From the NCBI RefSeq assembly GCF_001424345.1, contig NZ_LMPF01000025.1, forward strand, positions 124,001-188,000: a DNA stretch of 64,000 bases, given 5' to 3'. Positions 50,947 to 60,474 of the stretch are shown here, in pieces. The position numbers and the translations under genes are program-made. The stretch comes from Burkholderia sp. Leaf177. Lineage in GTDB: Bacteria > Pseudomonadota > Gammaproteobacteria > Burkholderiales > Burkholderiaceae. The notes beneath the pieces are model-generated. The model was not told where the DNA came from and did no database searches. It saw nothing but the letters and a program-made list of their open reading frames with translations. How positions within the stretch are numbered: position 1 is the first letter of the stretch; every line of letters begins with the position of its first letter.

Positions 50947-50970
50947 AGAGCGCCGACGCACGGCGCTCTC
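50947..50970 (-). terminator. Terminator between the thioesterase and formaldehyde dehydrogenase genes
   Basis: Arms AGAGCGCCG (50947-50955) and CGGCGCTCT (50961-50969), 5-nt loop, TTT on the minus strand. It serves the dehydrogenase gene ending at 50987 and possibly the thioesterase gene. Confidence 0.75.
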
Positions 50971-50986
50971 CGTGGCATTACCTGTA

Positions 50987-52123
50987 TTACGCCGCCGGCT
51001 TCAGCACGACCTTCGTCCAGCCGTCGTCGCGGGCGTCGAAGTGCTTGTAGGCGTCGGGCGCTTCTTCGAGCGGCAACTCGTGCGAAACGATCAGCGAAGG
51101 TTTGGCTTTATCGGCGGCAATCAGCTCGCGTAACTTGCGGTTGTACGCCTTGACGTTGGCCTGGCCGGTCGCAATGCGCTGGCCTTTCATCCACATCGTG
51201 CCGAAGTCGAACGCGAGTTGTCCCTTCTTCATGAGTTCGTCGGGCGACTTCGGATCTTCCGCCACGAACACCCCCACCACGCCGATACCACCCGTCGCCC
51301 GTACCGATTTCACGAGATTGTTCATCGTCAGGTTCGGGACTTCGTGGCCCTTGCAACTGCATTGATAACCCACGCATTCGCAGCCGCGGTCCGCGCCTTC
51401 GCCGTTCGTCAATTCGAGCACCTGATCGACGGCGGAACCATCGCTGTCATCGACAGGAATTGCGCCCATCTTCTCGGCCAGCTTCAGCCGGTCGGGATGT
51501 GAATCGACGACCATGACCTTCGACGCGCCCTTGATGTTCGCCGACATTGCAGCCATCAGTCCGACCGGACCCGCGCCGTAGATGACAACGCTGTCGCCCG
51601 GCTCCACGCCCGCAAGCACGGTGGCGTGATAACCCGTCGGGAAAATATCCGACAGCATCACATAATCGTTCTCTTTTTCCTCGGCATCGGGCGGCAGAAG
51701 CAGGCAGTTGAAGTCGCCGAACGGCACGCGTAGATACTCTGCCTGGCCGCCTTCAAAAGGCCCCATTCCAGCAAAGCCATACGCCGCGCCAGCCATTCCC
51801 GGGTTTGCAGTGAGGCAGAAACCTGTCAGGCCCTTTTCGCAGTTCTTGCAGAATCCGCAGCCGATATTGAACGGCAGGCACACGCGATCGCCTTTCTTGA
51901 TGCGCTCGACGCCCGCGCCGATCTCCACGACCACGCCCAGATTTTCGTGGCCGAAAATGCGGTTTGTTTCCATATTGGTACGGCCTTCATACATGTGCAG
52001 GTCCGAGCCGCATATGTTCGTCGTCGTGATCTTGACGAGCACGTCTGTGGGACGTTCGATCTTCGCGTCCGGCATTTCCTTGACCGTCACTTTGTGAGGG
52101 CCTTCGTAGACGAGTGCTTTCAT
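50987..52123 (-). CDS. fdhA: Glutathione-independent formaldehyde dehydrogenase
   Basis: A 378-residue zinc-dependent medium-chain dehydrogenase. Catalytic zinc residues are C38 and H59/E60 (ICGSDLHMYEGR, FGHENLG); structural zinc cysteines are C89, C92, C95 and C103. The NAD motif GAGPVGLMA is near residue 185. The long family insertion (AEEKENDYVMLSDIFPTGYHA) marks the FdhA group, which oxidises formaldehyde to formate without added thiol. A Cys-rich stretch (GCECVGYQCSCKGHE) is somewhat unusual. It is monocistronic with a terminator. Confidence 0.92.
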   Translation of the reverse strand: MKALVYEGPHKVTVKEMPDAKIERPTDVLVKITTTNICGSDLHMYEGRTNMETNRIFGHENLGVVVEIGAGVERIKKGDRVCLPFNIGCGFCKNCEKGLTGFCLTANPGMAGAAYGFAGMGPFEGGQAEYLRVPFGDFNCLLLPPDAEEKENDYVMLSDIFPTGYHATVLAGVEPGDSVVIYGAGPVGLMAAMSANIKGASKVMVVDSHPDRLKLAEKMGAIPVDDSDGSAVDQVLELTNGEGADRGCECVGYQCSCKGHEVPNLTMNNLVKSVRATGGIGVVGVFVAEDPKSPDELMKKGQLAFDFGTMWMKGQRIATGQANVKAYNRKLRELIAADKAKPSLIVSHELPLEEAPDAYKHFDARDDGWTKVVLKPAA

Positions 52124-52397
52124 AAATGCTCCTTGAATAAGGGGCTCGCCGGATGGCGGCTCATCGTTTCCTCAGCAGTCGGCGTACCCGCTGCAACAAC
52201 GTTGGCGACGCGGTAACGATGACTGGCGAGCATTCTCGCCACGCAGATTTTCCGAAGCGGCGCAGGGATTCTGTCGCCTGGGTCCTACCACTATGACGCG
52301 ATCGTTCTAGGTGCCCGGTTTATGGTCGCATCTACTCAAAGGAACCCATCCAGTCCAGCAAAACAGCCAAGACCAAACCTTTTCCGGGAGTCATCGA

Positions 52398-53753
52398 ATG
52401 TCGAGAACGTTGGAAGCCGCGCCTCCTGAAGTCGATCTGAAAACGCTGCGCAAGGTGATACTTGCAGCGTCGATTGGCAACTTCGTCGAATGGTTCGACT
52501 TCGCCGCATATGGCTTTCTCGCGACGATCCTCACGCGCGAATTTTTCCCGAGCGGGGACCCGGCCGTCGGGCTTCTGAAAACCTTCGCCGTCTTCGCCGT
52601 GGCGTTTGCATTCAGGCCACTTGGCGGGATTGTGTTCGGCGTGATCGGCGACCGGATCGGCCGCAAGCGCACGTTGGCGCTGACAATCTTGCTGATGGCG
52701 GGCGCGACCACATTGATCGGTTTATTGCCGACGTATGCCGCAATCGGCGCGTTTGCACCGCTGCTCCTGACGGTCATTCGATGCGTGCAGGGTTTCTCGG
52801 CCGGCGGCGAATATGCGGGCGCGTGCGCCTACGTGATGGAACACGCGCCGCAGCACAAGCGCGCACGGTACGGTAGCTTCGTGCCGGTATCGACGTTCTC
52901 TTCGTTCGCGGTCGCAGCGGTCGTGGCCTACGCGCTCGATGCCTCCCTTTCCGCCGATGCCATGAGCGCCTGGGGCTGGCGCGTGCCGTTCCTGGCAGCG
53001 GCGCCGATCGGCTTGATCGGCTTGTATCTGCGGATGAACCTGAACGAAACACCCGCGTTCCGCGCGCTCGAAGGCGAGCACGCCGTCGCGCACGCGCCGT
53101 TACGCGATACGCTGCGCACGCAGGCTGCGGGCATTCTGAAGCTGGGCGCGTTCATCTCCGTGACGGCTTTGTCGTTTTATATGTTCACGACGTATTTCGC
53201 GACGTACCTGCAAGTTGCCGGTCATCTGAATCGCGCGACGTCGTTGCTGATCACGGTGATTGCCCTGTTTTTCGCGGCGGCGCTGTGTCCGCTGGCGGGG
53301 CTCTATTCGGATTTCGCTGGCCGCAGGAAGACCGTGCTGACCACGTGCGTGATCCTCATCGCAACCGTGTATCCGGCGTTTTCGCTCGGCAGTTCGGGGC
53401 AGTTTTTGCCATCGGTGCTGGGCGTGGGCATGCTGGCGATCGGCGCGGTATTGTCGGGCGTGGTGACCGCTCCTTTGTTATCCGAAATATTTCCGACGCG
53501 CACACGCTATACCGCGTCCGCCATCACTTATAACCTTGCTTACACCATCTTCGGCGGAACCGCGCCGCTCGTCGCCACGTGGCTGATCACGACGACCGGC
53601 AACAACATGTCGCCGGCGTTGTATCTGATCGTGATCTCGGTGATGGGCCTGATTGGCGGAATGATGTTGCCGGAGACATCGAAGATATCGCTGCAGGGCG
53701 CTTTGCCAGCTTCATCCGATGCAACCCGGGCCGCACTCAAAGCCGTGGCGTAA
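52398..53753 (+). CDS. MFS metabolite:H+ symporter (MHS family)
   Basis: A 451-residue, 12-helix transporter with the MHS N-terminus SIGNFVEWFDFAAYGFLATIL and the motif FRPLGGIVFGVIGDRIGRKRTL. This family imports dicarboxylates, proline/betaine, shikimate or other acids; the substrate is unknown. CGGGAG precedes the ATG at 52398. It ends 5 nt before the convergent metallopeptidase gene. Confidence 0.93.
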   Translation: MSRTLEAAPPEVDLKTLRKVILAASIGNFVEWFDFAAYGFLATILTREFFPSGDPAVGLLKTFAVFAVAFAFRPLGGIVFGVIGDRIGRKRTLALTILLMAGATTLIGLLPTYAAIGAFAPLLLTVIRCVQGFSAGGEYAGACAYVMEHAPQHKRARYGSFVPVSTFSSFAVAAVVAYALDASLSADAMSAWGWRVPFLAAAPIGLIGLYLRMNLNETPAFRALEGEHAVAHAPLRDTLRTQAAGILKLGAFISVTALSFYMFTTYFATYLQVAGHLNRATSLLITVIALFFAAALCPLAGLYSDFAGRRKTVLTTCVILIATVYPAFSLGSSGQFLPSVLGVGMLAIGAVLSGVVTAPLLSEIFPTRTRYTASAITYNLAYTIFGGTAPLVATWLITTTGNNMSPALYLIVISVMGLIGGMMLPETSKISLQGALPASSDATRAALKAVA

Positions 53754-53758
53754 GAAGT

Positions 53759-54826
53759 TTATTGCTGGACTTTTCCGGCAGCCGCGACCACGCGATGCAC
53801 GAAGCGCAGCTTCTCGACCACCGGCGGCGCGAGCGCGAACGGGTAGGCGTCGGGCATGCCGAGGCTGCGATTCAGGCTGTTCAGCGCATACGTGAGCGGA
53901 AACCACTGCTGCATCAGGTGGTCGAACGTGGCCTCGCCGGTGAGCGGCTGCGCAACAAGCGTAGGGTCGAGCGAATTCAGGGGTGCAAGGCCGACGCCGC
54001 AGGCGCGGGCGGTATCGATGGTGTCGAAGATATGCAGGTAGTGCGCCCACGTTTCCGCCCAATCCTCCCACGCGTGCGTGGTCGCGTAGCCGCTCACGAA
54101 CGACTTTTTCCAGTCCGGCGGCGGCCCTACCTTGTAATGCCTTGCGAGAGCCGCTTTGTAACTCCTGCGTTCGTCGCCGAAATTTTTTCGGAAACTTTTG
54201 ATCCACGGCGTATTCGCGATCAGCCGGTCGAAATAATAGTGGCCGATTTCATGCCGGAAATGTCCGAGCAAAGTGCGGTACGGCTCGCCCATCGCCAGGC
54301 GCGTGCGTTCGCGATGCGCGTCGTCGGCCTCGGCGATGTTCATCGTGATCAGGCCGTTGTCGTGGCCCGTCAGCACGCGTTTTCCCCGGCCATCTTCCAT
54401 GAATTCGAACTGCAGCCCCGTTTTGGGATTGTCCTGGCGTGAATCCACGCGCAGCCCCAGCGCGCCGAGCGTGTAGAGCAACCGCCGTTTGGCCGCTTCC
54501 AGGCGGAACCAGTAGTAGCGCCGGTTCGGCACGCCGAGGTTTGGAATGGTGTGGGTCAGGCGGCATGCGTGGCAAAGCGGATCGGAGGAATCGGCCGGCA
54601 CCATCCAGTTGCACACTTTTTCGACCGCGTAGTTGTGACACGGTTTGTACAGGCCAGCCTCGCCGCGATCGGGATGACGGCTGCGCCACAGCCCTTCGCC
54701 GGCGTCTTCGAACGCGCTGATCTCTGCAAGCTCGGGGATAAATCCGAGCAGCGATTCGCAGCGTTCACAGCGGAAGTTCTCGAAGAACACCAGCTGATTG
54801 CAATGGTTGCAATGGAATGTTTTCAT
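53759..54826 (-). CDS. Zinc-ribbon putative zinc metallopeptidase (COG4307 type)
   Basis: A 355-residue protein: an N-terminal zinc ribbon (C6, C9, C20, C23), a Cys-containing region 60-90, and a metallopeptidase core with HEIGH at 192-196 in FRHEIGHYYFDRLI. It belongs to a family of putative zinc-binding metallopeptidases of unknown substrate. The start at 54826 puts the zinc ribbon at the N-terminus; a longer frame adds low-complexity residues. It is the last gene after the TetR gene on the same strand. Confidence 0.85.
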   Translation of the reverse strand: MKTFHCNHCNQLVFFENFRCERCESLLGFIPELAEISAFEDAGEGLWRSRHPDRGEAGLYKPCHNYAVEKVCNWMVPADSSDPLCHACRLTHTIPNLGVPNRRYYWFRLEAAKRRLLYTLGALGLRVDSRQDNPKTGLQFEFMEDGRGKRVLTGHDNGLITMNIAEADDAHRERTRLAMGEPYRTLLGHFRHEIGHYYFDRLIANTPWIKSFRKNFGDERRSYKAALARHYKVGPPPDWKKSFVSGYATTHAWEDWAETWAHYLHIFDTIDTARACGVGLAPLNSLDPTLVAQPLTGEATFDHLMQQWFPLTYALNSLNRSLGMPDAYPFALAPPVVEKLRFVHRVVAAAGKVQQ

Positions 54827-54978
54827 GAGCCCGGAGGTCGGAGTGCGCGCGTTGGTGCGCGACACAGGTCCCGTTGAGTCCGGAACGTGCGCTGGAGGCG
54901 CCGATGGCGAGGTGCAGCACACCCAAGCGGCGTACCAGAGGCGAGCGTACACCGGTTTGCGCAGCAACCTGCGTGCCG

Positions 54979-55563
54979 CTAGGTCAGGCGTGCATCGAGA
55001 TACGCGGTCACGGCGGTCTTGTATTCATCGATGAGAAGGCGCCGTTCCCTCGCCTTCGCGGCCATATAAAGCGGCGGCAGGCCTTTTACGATCTGTAGAA
55101 GGACCTCGGCGATACGCAGCGCATCGGCGGCTGCGAGATCTTCTCGGCGATGCGCGAACAATTCTGCGAAGCGCTGCCGCAGACGGCTACGGTCGTCATC
55201 GCTGCGATTGGTCGGCGTGGATGCCGCCGATAACGCCAGATAAGCCGGATGATCGCCAATAAACCCCGTCATCAGGTCGATCAGCCGGGCGGCGAGATCT
55301 GCCGTGCTGGCGGTCCGCGCGTGTTCGACCAGCGCGCTCCAGCGCTCGTCCATGAGCGCGCCGTACTCGGTGCGCAAGGCGATGGCGAGCGCGTCCTTGT
55401 TGGGGAAATACTGATAAACCGCGCCAATCGACGCGCCCGCGCGCGCCGCGATCTCGGTCATGGTGGCGGCCTCGAGACCGCGTTCGGCGATAACGGCGCC
55501 CGCGGCCGCGAGCATGTCCTGCATGCGCTTTTCGGCGCGTTCTTGCTGGGGAATGCGTCGCAT
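54979..55563 (-). CDS. TetR-family transcriptional regulator
   Basis: A 194-residue regulator with helix-turn-helix residues 10-60 (AERGLEAATMTEIAARAGASIGAVYQYFPNKDAL) and a ligand domain. It lies 49 nt downstream of the efflux lipoprotein gene on the same strand, so it could autoregulate the pump operon or act elsewhere. Confidence 0.92.
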   Translation of the reverse strand: MRRIPQQERAEKRMQDMLAAAGAVIAERGLEAATMTEIAARAGASIGAVYQYFPNKDALAIALRTEYGALMDERWSALVEHARTASTADLAARLIDLMTGFIGDHPAYLALSAASTPTNRSDDDRSRLRQRFAELFAHRREDLAAADALRIAEVLLQIVKGLPPLYMAAKARERRLLIDEYKTAVTAYLDARLT

Positions 55564-55612
55564 GGTTGAACGTCGGTGAAAGGGAGCCTCAGGTTACACG
55601 CAAGCGCCCGGA

Positions 55613-57127
55613 TCAGTCAGCCGACGCCTTGACGCCGCTTGCCGCAGCGGGCGCGGCGGCAGTCCCGGTCGCCGTCGTCGTCGCCGTCGCTGTCGCTGGA
55701 GCCATCTCCCAGCCTCCGCCCAGCGCGAGAAACAGATTCACCTGATCGATGGCAACCTGTCCTTCGGCCGCCGACAACTGTGCGTTCGTCGATGTCAGCA
55801 CGCGCGTCGCATCCAGATCGGCGATAAACGATTCGCGTCCGGCAAGGTAAAACCGGTGCGTCTGGTCAGCGGATTCGGCCGCTGATTTCTGCGCGGCGCG
55901 CAACGCCTCGGCACGGGTGTAATCGGCGGAATAGGTCGCGAGACTCGACTGCGTTTCCCGCAAAGCCTTGAGCACGACGCCGTCGAACTGGGCGAGCGCC
56001 GCGTCGGCGCCATATTGCGCTTCGTGGATCCGGCCGCGCGCGCCGTTCACCGGGAAAGTCCAGCTGATCAGCGGGCCGAAGCCCCATCGTGCGGTGGGTT
56101 GCGTGCCGAGGTCCTCGAGCACGCCCGTCAGACCCGCCGATGCGCCAATGCTGACCGTCGGGTACAACGCGCCGGTGGCCACGCCAATGCGCGCCGTCGA
56201 TGCCGCCAGCCTGCGCTCGGCCTGACGCACATCGGGCCGGCGCCGCAAGAGGGCGGCGCCATCGCCCACGGGCAAGGGCTGCGCGATAGTCGGCGTCTTG
56301 TTGCACGCGAACACGGCTTTTGGCAGGTCTTCCGGCGAACGCGCGAGCAATGCCGCCAGTTGATATTGCGCAATCTTGCGGCGCGCGGTGTAGACAGGAA
56401 TATTTGCGCTGAGCGTGGCGACCTGCGTCTGGCCGGCGGTGACATCGGGCGCATTGCCGCGTCCCGCTTGCTGCAAGCGGCGCGATACCGATACCCGCTG
56501 GCGTTGTAACGCCAGCGACCGCTGCGCGATCACGAGTTCTTCCGCCGCCGAGCAATTCTGCACATAGGCGCGCACGACATCGGCTACAACCGAAATCCGC
56601 GCGAGATCGGCGGCGGCCTGGGTGGCGTCGCTATCGGCTTGCGCTGCTTCCACGCCGCGCCGCAACGTGCCGAAAAGATCGAGTTCGTACGAGATGTTGA
56701 TGCCGACATCGCCTTCGTTCGCGACCGGTATTTTCTCGAAGAGGAGATATTGCTCGGCCGATTCCTGCGCGCGCTTGAATGCTGCCGACGTCCCGCCCGA
56801 AAAGCCGCCCTGCGATTGCGCCACGCTCAACGCGGCGCGCGAACGGCCGAGGTTAGCTGCTGCCACGCGCAAATCGGTATTCGATGCCATTGCTTGCTGC
56901 ACGAGGTCATCGAGGACAGGGTCATCGTAGAGACGCCACCAGTGAGTGGGCACGGCTCCAGCGCTAACCGTCGACTGACCTTCCGCGCCGTCAAGCGGTG
57001 CGTTGGCATAAGGCGCGTTGACCGCGGCGTTTTTCGGCAAGGAGTAATCGGGGCCGACGGTAAAGCACGCGGCGAGCGCGAGCACGAACGGCGTCAGTGC
57101 GAGGGCGCGCGGCATTTTCATTTTCAT
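55613..57127 (-). CDS. Efflux outer-membrane lipoprotein, NodT/OprM family
   Basis: A 504-residue TolC-like channel with a lipobox (LALAAC) and two outer-membrane efflux repeats, for example LRVAAANLGRSRAALSVAQSQ and TLARISVVADVVRAYVQNC-type segments. The C-terminal 30 residues are low complexity (Ala/Thr), encoded by a GTC/GCC triplet repeat at 55668-55697. The start overlaps the adaptor gene by 4 nt; MKMP 6 nt downstream is an alternative start. Confidence 0.92.
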   Translation of the reverse strand: MKMKMPRALALTPFVLALAACFTVGPDYSLPKNAAVNAPYANAPLDGAEGQSTVSAGAVPTHWWRLYDDPVLDDLVQQAMASNTDLRVAAANLGRSRAALSVAQSQGGFSGGTSAAFKRAQESAEQYLLFEKIPVANEGDVGINISYELDLFGTLRRGVEAAQADSDATQAAADLARISVVADVVRAYVQNCSAAEELVIAQRSLALQRQRVSVSRRLQQAGRGNAPDVTAGQTQVATLSANIPVYTARRKIAQYQLAALLARSPEDLPKAVFACNKTPTIAQPLPVGDGAALLRRRPDVRQAERRLAASTARIGVATGALYPTVSIGASAGLTGVLEDLGTQPTARWGFGPLISWTFPVNGARGRIHEAQYGADAALAQFDGVVLKALRETQSSLATYSADYTRAEALRAAQKSAAESADQTHRFYLAGRESFIADLDATRVLTSTNAQLSAAEGQVAIDQVNLFLALGGGWEMAPATATATTTATGTAAAPAAASGVKASAD

Positions 57128-58113
57128 TTGCTCGCCGCCGGCGCAGAAGCGGCCACGCCCGTGGTCACGGGAACCACGCCGCTCGCCGTGGCCGGCGCTG
57201 ACGCGGCCGAAGCTCCGCTGGCCGCAACAGGCGCGTTGCCGGACGGCGAAAGATCCCGCACCGACACAGTCGCGGTGCGTCCCGCGATCATCCGGAAATC
57301 CGCCGGCACTTCATCCAGCGCAATGCGAACCGGAATCCGTTGCGCGAGCCTGACCCAGCTAAAAGCCGGATTCACGTTCGGCAGCAAATTCGATCCCTGC
57401 ACGCGATCCCGGTCCTCGATACCCGCCACGATGCTCTGCACATGTCCGCGCAAGACCGCGGGTTCGCCCATCACCTTGATATCGACTGCCTGGCCAATAT
57501 CGATACCGCGCAGCTTCGTCTCCTCGAAATAACCATCGACGCGGAACGAATGCAGATCCACCACCGACAGCACCGATCGTCCCGCCGTCACGAATTCGCC
57601 CGTGCGCGGCGCGCGGTCGTTGAGATAACCGTCGACAGGACTCACGATCGTCGTGCGCTGCAAATTGAGGCGCGCGGTATCGATGGCGACTTCAGCATCG
57701 GCCAGCGCCGCTTCGGCCTGCTGCACGCGCGAACGGCTTTCCTCCGTGATTTCACGCGCAACGAGGTCGCCGAGCGTGCGATTGCGCGCGTCCTCGCGGC
57801 GCGCCTGATCGAGCGTTGCGCGGCGCTGCAATGCGGTCGCCTGCGCCTGGCGCAGACTCAGCGCGTAACGCGCCTGATCGATGACAAACAACACCTGGCC
57901 TGCTTTCACCGGCTGGTTGTCGACCACTTTTACATCGACGATCAGGCCGCCTACATCGGGCGCCACCTGCACGACGTCGGCGCGCACATGGCCGTCGCGC
58001 GTCCACGGCGCGAACATGTAATAGGCCACGAGCCGCCACAGCACGAACGCGGCAATCACCACGACGACGAGCGTAAAGAGGATCTGTCCTACGGAGAACC
58101 AGGTTTTTTTCAC
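57124..58113 (-). CDS. Efflux periplasmic adaptor, HlyD/AaeA-like
   Basis: A 329-residue membrane-fusion protein with an N-terminal helix (11-32), a lipoyl half (RDGHVRADVVQVAPDVGGLIVDVKVVDNQPVKAGQ), a coiled coil and a second half (TTIVSPVDGYLNDRAPR). The last 45 residues are Ala/Ser/Pro rich. It joins the FUSC pump to the lipoprotein channel. It overlaps both neighbours by 4 nt. Confidence 0.93.
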   Translation of the reverse strand: MKKTWFSVGQILFTLVVVVIAAFVLWRLVAYYMFAPWTRDGHVRADVVQVAPDVGGLIVDVKVVDNQPVKAGQVLFVIDQARYALSLRQAQATALQRRATLDQARREDARNRTLGDLVAREITEESRSRVQQAEAALADAEVAIDTARLNLQRTTIVSPVDGYLNDRAPRTGEFVTAGRSVLSVVDLHSFRVDGYFEETKLRGIDIGQAVDIKVMGEPAVLRGHVQSIVAGIEDRDRVQGSNLLPNVNPAFSWVRLAQRIPVRIALDEVPADFRMIAGRTATVSVRDLSPSGNAPVAASGASAASAPATASGVVPVTTGVAASAPAASK

Positions 58114-58319
58114 GGTAATAGCCGATGCGAAACAATGACCACGATGCCAAGCACAATCACGTAGATCGCGAGGTCGAAAATGGAACGATGCCAGACGAAA
58201 CGGTAGAGCCCCACGCGCGCGAACACGCGCGTGATAACCAGGCAGAGCAGGTACGAGACCAGCATCAGGATCAGCACAGCCGGCAGGAAAACGCCGTAGA
58301 TATCGATTTCGCCGATCAT
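58110..58319 (-). CDS. DUF1656 (AaeX-like) small membrane protein
   Basis: A 69-residue protein with two hydrophobic helices (about 8-28 and 45-66), starting MIGEIDIYGVFLPAVL, the DUF1656 signature. It always accompanies FUSC/HlyD efflux genes; its role is unknown. It overlaps the adaptor gene by 4 nt and lies 37 nt after the FUSC gene. Confidence 0.9.
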   Translation of the reverse strand: MIGEIDIYGVFLPAVLILMLVSYLLCLVITRVFARVGLYRFVWHRSIFDLAIYVIVLGIVVIVSHRLLP

Positions 58320-58356
58320 CGCGGGATGCTTATTAGAGAGGTGCACGAGAGGCGCG

Positions 58357-60468
58357 TCATGCCGCGGCCTCGGGTTCTGGCGGCAACGCGGACGCGACCG
58401 TTTCCGGAAACAACGAAAGACGCATGCCGACGAGCGCATGCAGCGCGTCGCGAACCTGACGGCCGGGCGGCGGCGCGCTCTGGTTTTGCGCGGCATCGGC
58501 TTCCGCCTGCACCGGACCGCCGCGACGCGTCATGCGTGTCAGGGCGGTATCGATATCCGTTTCAAGGCTTTGCGGCACCGGTTGCCGCGATCCGCGCTCG
58601 ACGTTGTGCTGGAAATAAGCGCGCACGCCTTCGAGCACGCGATCCACCGACGCCAGTTCCGCCTCGCCGAGCCGGCGCCGCATGCGCCGCAAATCGAGCG
58701 CGTTGAACGCAATACGCAGATCGCGGAAACTTTCGATGGACGGATGGCGGCGGTCATCGGTGGCGGCGAGGCGCGGGATGATCTGCATCAGCCGGTCGAT
58801 CATGCGCGCGGTCAGGTTCTTCTGGTCATCGACGGGACGGGTCGATGCGCTCAGCACCACGTCGCGCCAGCTCGACCGGATCAGCCGCGACGCGGCCAGT
58901 TCAGCGCCGAACGGCCGCGTCACGCGCGTCCACACGAAGGCGAACAACAGGCCCGCCGGACCCGCGAGGTTGCTGTTCATAAAGGTCAGGAAATTGGCGT
59001 CGTAGGTGCCCTGGATGCTAATGAACGTCGCCGTGTTCACGGCGGTCAGCATGGTCGCCAGGTTGAATTGCGGACGCGGGATCAACGTGCCGATCAGGAT
59101 GAAGGGGATCGCGAACATGATTACGAGCATCGGGAAGTCGTGCACGGTCGGGAGAATCACGAAGAGATACAACCCGGCCAGCACGACCGCAAGACACGTA
59201 TAGATGAAGAAAGAGAACACTTGCGGCGCGGGTTCGTCGAGCGCGGCGAAAAAGCAGCAGGCGACCGCCGCCAGCGTCACCGCGCCCGCGCCGTCGTTCC
59301 ATCCGGATGCAATCCAGATGCTCATGGCAACGAAGATGGCGGCCATGGCCGAGCCGGCCGAAAACAGCAGCATGCCGCGATCGAAGTATTGCTGCGTGCC
59401 GCCGAGCCGCCAATGCCTGTAACGCGGACGCCACGAGCCTTCCTCGTTCGTGATGATCACACGCAGCGAACGGCAATCCTGCCAGACATCCACGAGCTGT
59501 TTCAAGCGCCACAGCGTACTCGACAGCAGCGCGCCGTCCCACGTGCGCAGGCCGTTCGCATCGGGTTGCAGGCGCGCAATGCGAGCGCGCAAGGCGTCGG
59601 CGTTCGCATCGGCATCCACGGAAGCGGAATTCGTATTGATGGGTTCGTCGAACCACTTGACGATATCGTCGAGAAGGGGCTTGAGACCCTCCGGCGGCGG
59701 GTTCTGGCCGTTGAACAAGGCCGCGAGCGGATCGCCGATCGCCGACATGATCGGCAGCAACAACTGCATCCGGCCGCGCAGCGCCTGCGCGCGCGCCAGC
59801 ACGTCGGGCCGGGTGTGATCGTAGGCAAGCTGGCTCAACAGGAATTCGAGCTGATTGACCGTCGATGCCAGCCGCTGGCGGCACGCGGAAATGGCCTGAC
59901 CCGACAAGCGGCCGGACAGCGTTTCCTTTGCATAGAACGCGGCGTCGCGAAACCAGGCGTCCGTGCGTTCAATCAGCGTGGGCGCGAGACGGCTCGGGAA
60001 CAGCGCGCCGCCGACCACGCTCGCGCAGACAATGCCGAGCACGATTTCCTCGGTCCGCGAAACGGCGAGATCGAAGATGCCGGCCGGATTCATGACCGAG
60101 GGCAGGGCGATCAGCGGCATGGTGTAACCGGCGAGCATGAAGACATAACTGCGCGCAGTGCGGTCGTTGATGGCGAGAAACAGCAGCGTGCCCGTCCAGA
60201 TTGCAACGACGGCGCTGAAAATATAGGGCGATTCCACGAACGGCGGCACGAACAGCACGGCGGCCGACGCGCCAATCATGGTTCCCAGCGCGCGATACAA
60301 CGCTTTGGAACGTGTCGCGCCCACGAACGGATTCGAGACAATATAGACCGTCGCCATGGCCCAGTAAGGGCGCGGCAATTCCAGCTTGAGGCCGATATAC
60401 AGCGCCAGCATGGAAGCAATGAAGGTCTTGACCGAAAACAGCCATTCGCGAGAAGTGGGGTACGTCAT
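58357..60468 (-). CDS. FUSC-family efflux transporter (AaeB-like)
   Basis: A 703-residue protein with two sets of hydrophobic helices (about 10-165 and 360-500), each followed by a soluble helical domain, as in AaeB/FUSC proteins. The N-terminus (WLFSVKTFIASMLALYIGLKLELPRPYWAMATVYIVSNPFVGATRSKALYR) is the FUSC signature. AaeB exports hydroxylated aromatic acids; the substrate here is unknown. It starts 6 nt after the MarR stop. Confidence 0.93.
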   Translation of the reverse strand: MTYPTSREWLFSVKTFIASMLALYIGLKLELPRPYWAMATVYIVSNPFVGATRSKALYRALGTMIGASAAVLFVPPFVESPYIFSAVVAIWTGTLLFLAINDRTARSYVFMLAGYTMPLIALPSVMNPAGIFDLAVSRTEEIVLGIVCASVVGGALFPSRLAPTLIERTDAWFRDAAFYAKETLSGRLSGQAISACRQRLASTVNQLEFLLSQLAYDHTRPDVLARAQALRGRMQLLLPIMSAIGDPLAALFNGQNPPPEGLKPLLDDIVKWFDEPINTNSASVDADANADALRARIARLQPDANGLRTWDGALLSSTLWRLKQLVDVWQDCRSLRVIITNEEGSWRPRYRHWRLGGTQQYFDRGMLLFSAGSAMAAIFVAMSIWIASGWNDGAGAVTLAAVACCFFAALDEPAPQVFSFFIYTCLAVVLAGLYLFVILPTVHDFPMLVIMFAIPFILIGTLIPRPQFNLATMLTAVNTATFISIQGTYDANFLTFMNSNLAGPAGLLFAFVWTRVTRPFGAELAASRLIRSSWRDVVLSASTRPVDDQKNLTARMIDRLMQIIPRLAATDDRRHPSIESFRDLRIAFNALDLRRMRRRLGEAELASVDRVLEGVRAYFQHNVERGSRQPVPQSLETDIDTALTRMTRRGGPVQAEADAAQNQSAPPPGRQVRDALHALVGMRLSLFPETVASALPPEPEAAA

Positions 60469-60474
60469 GGTGCG

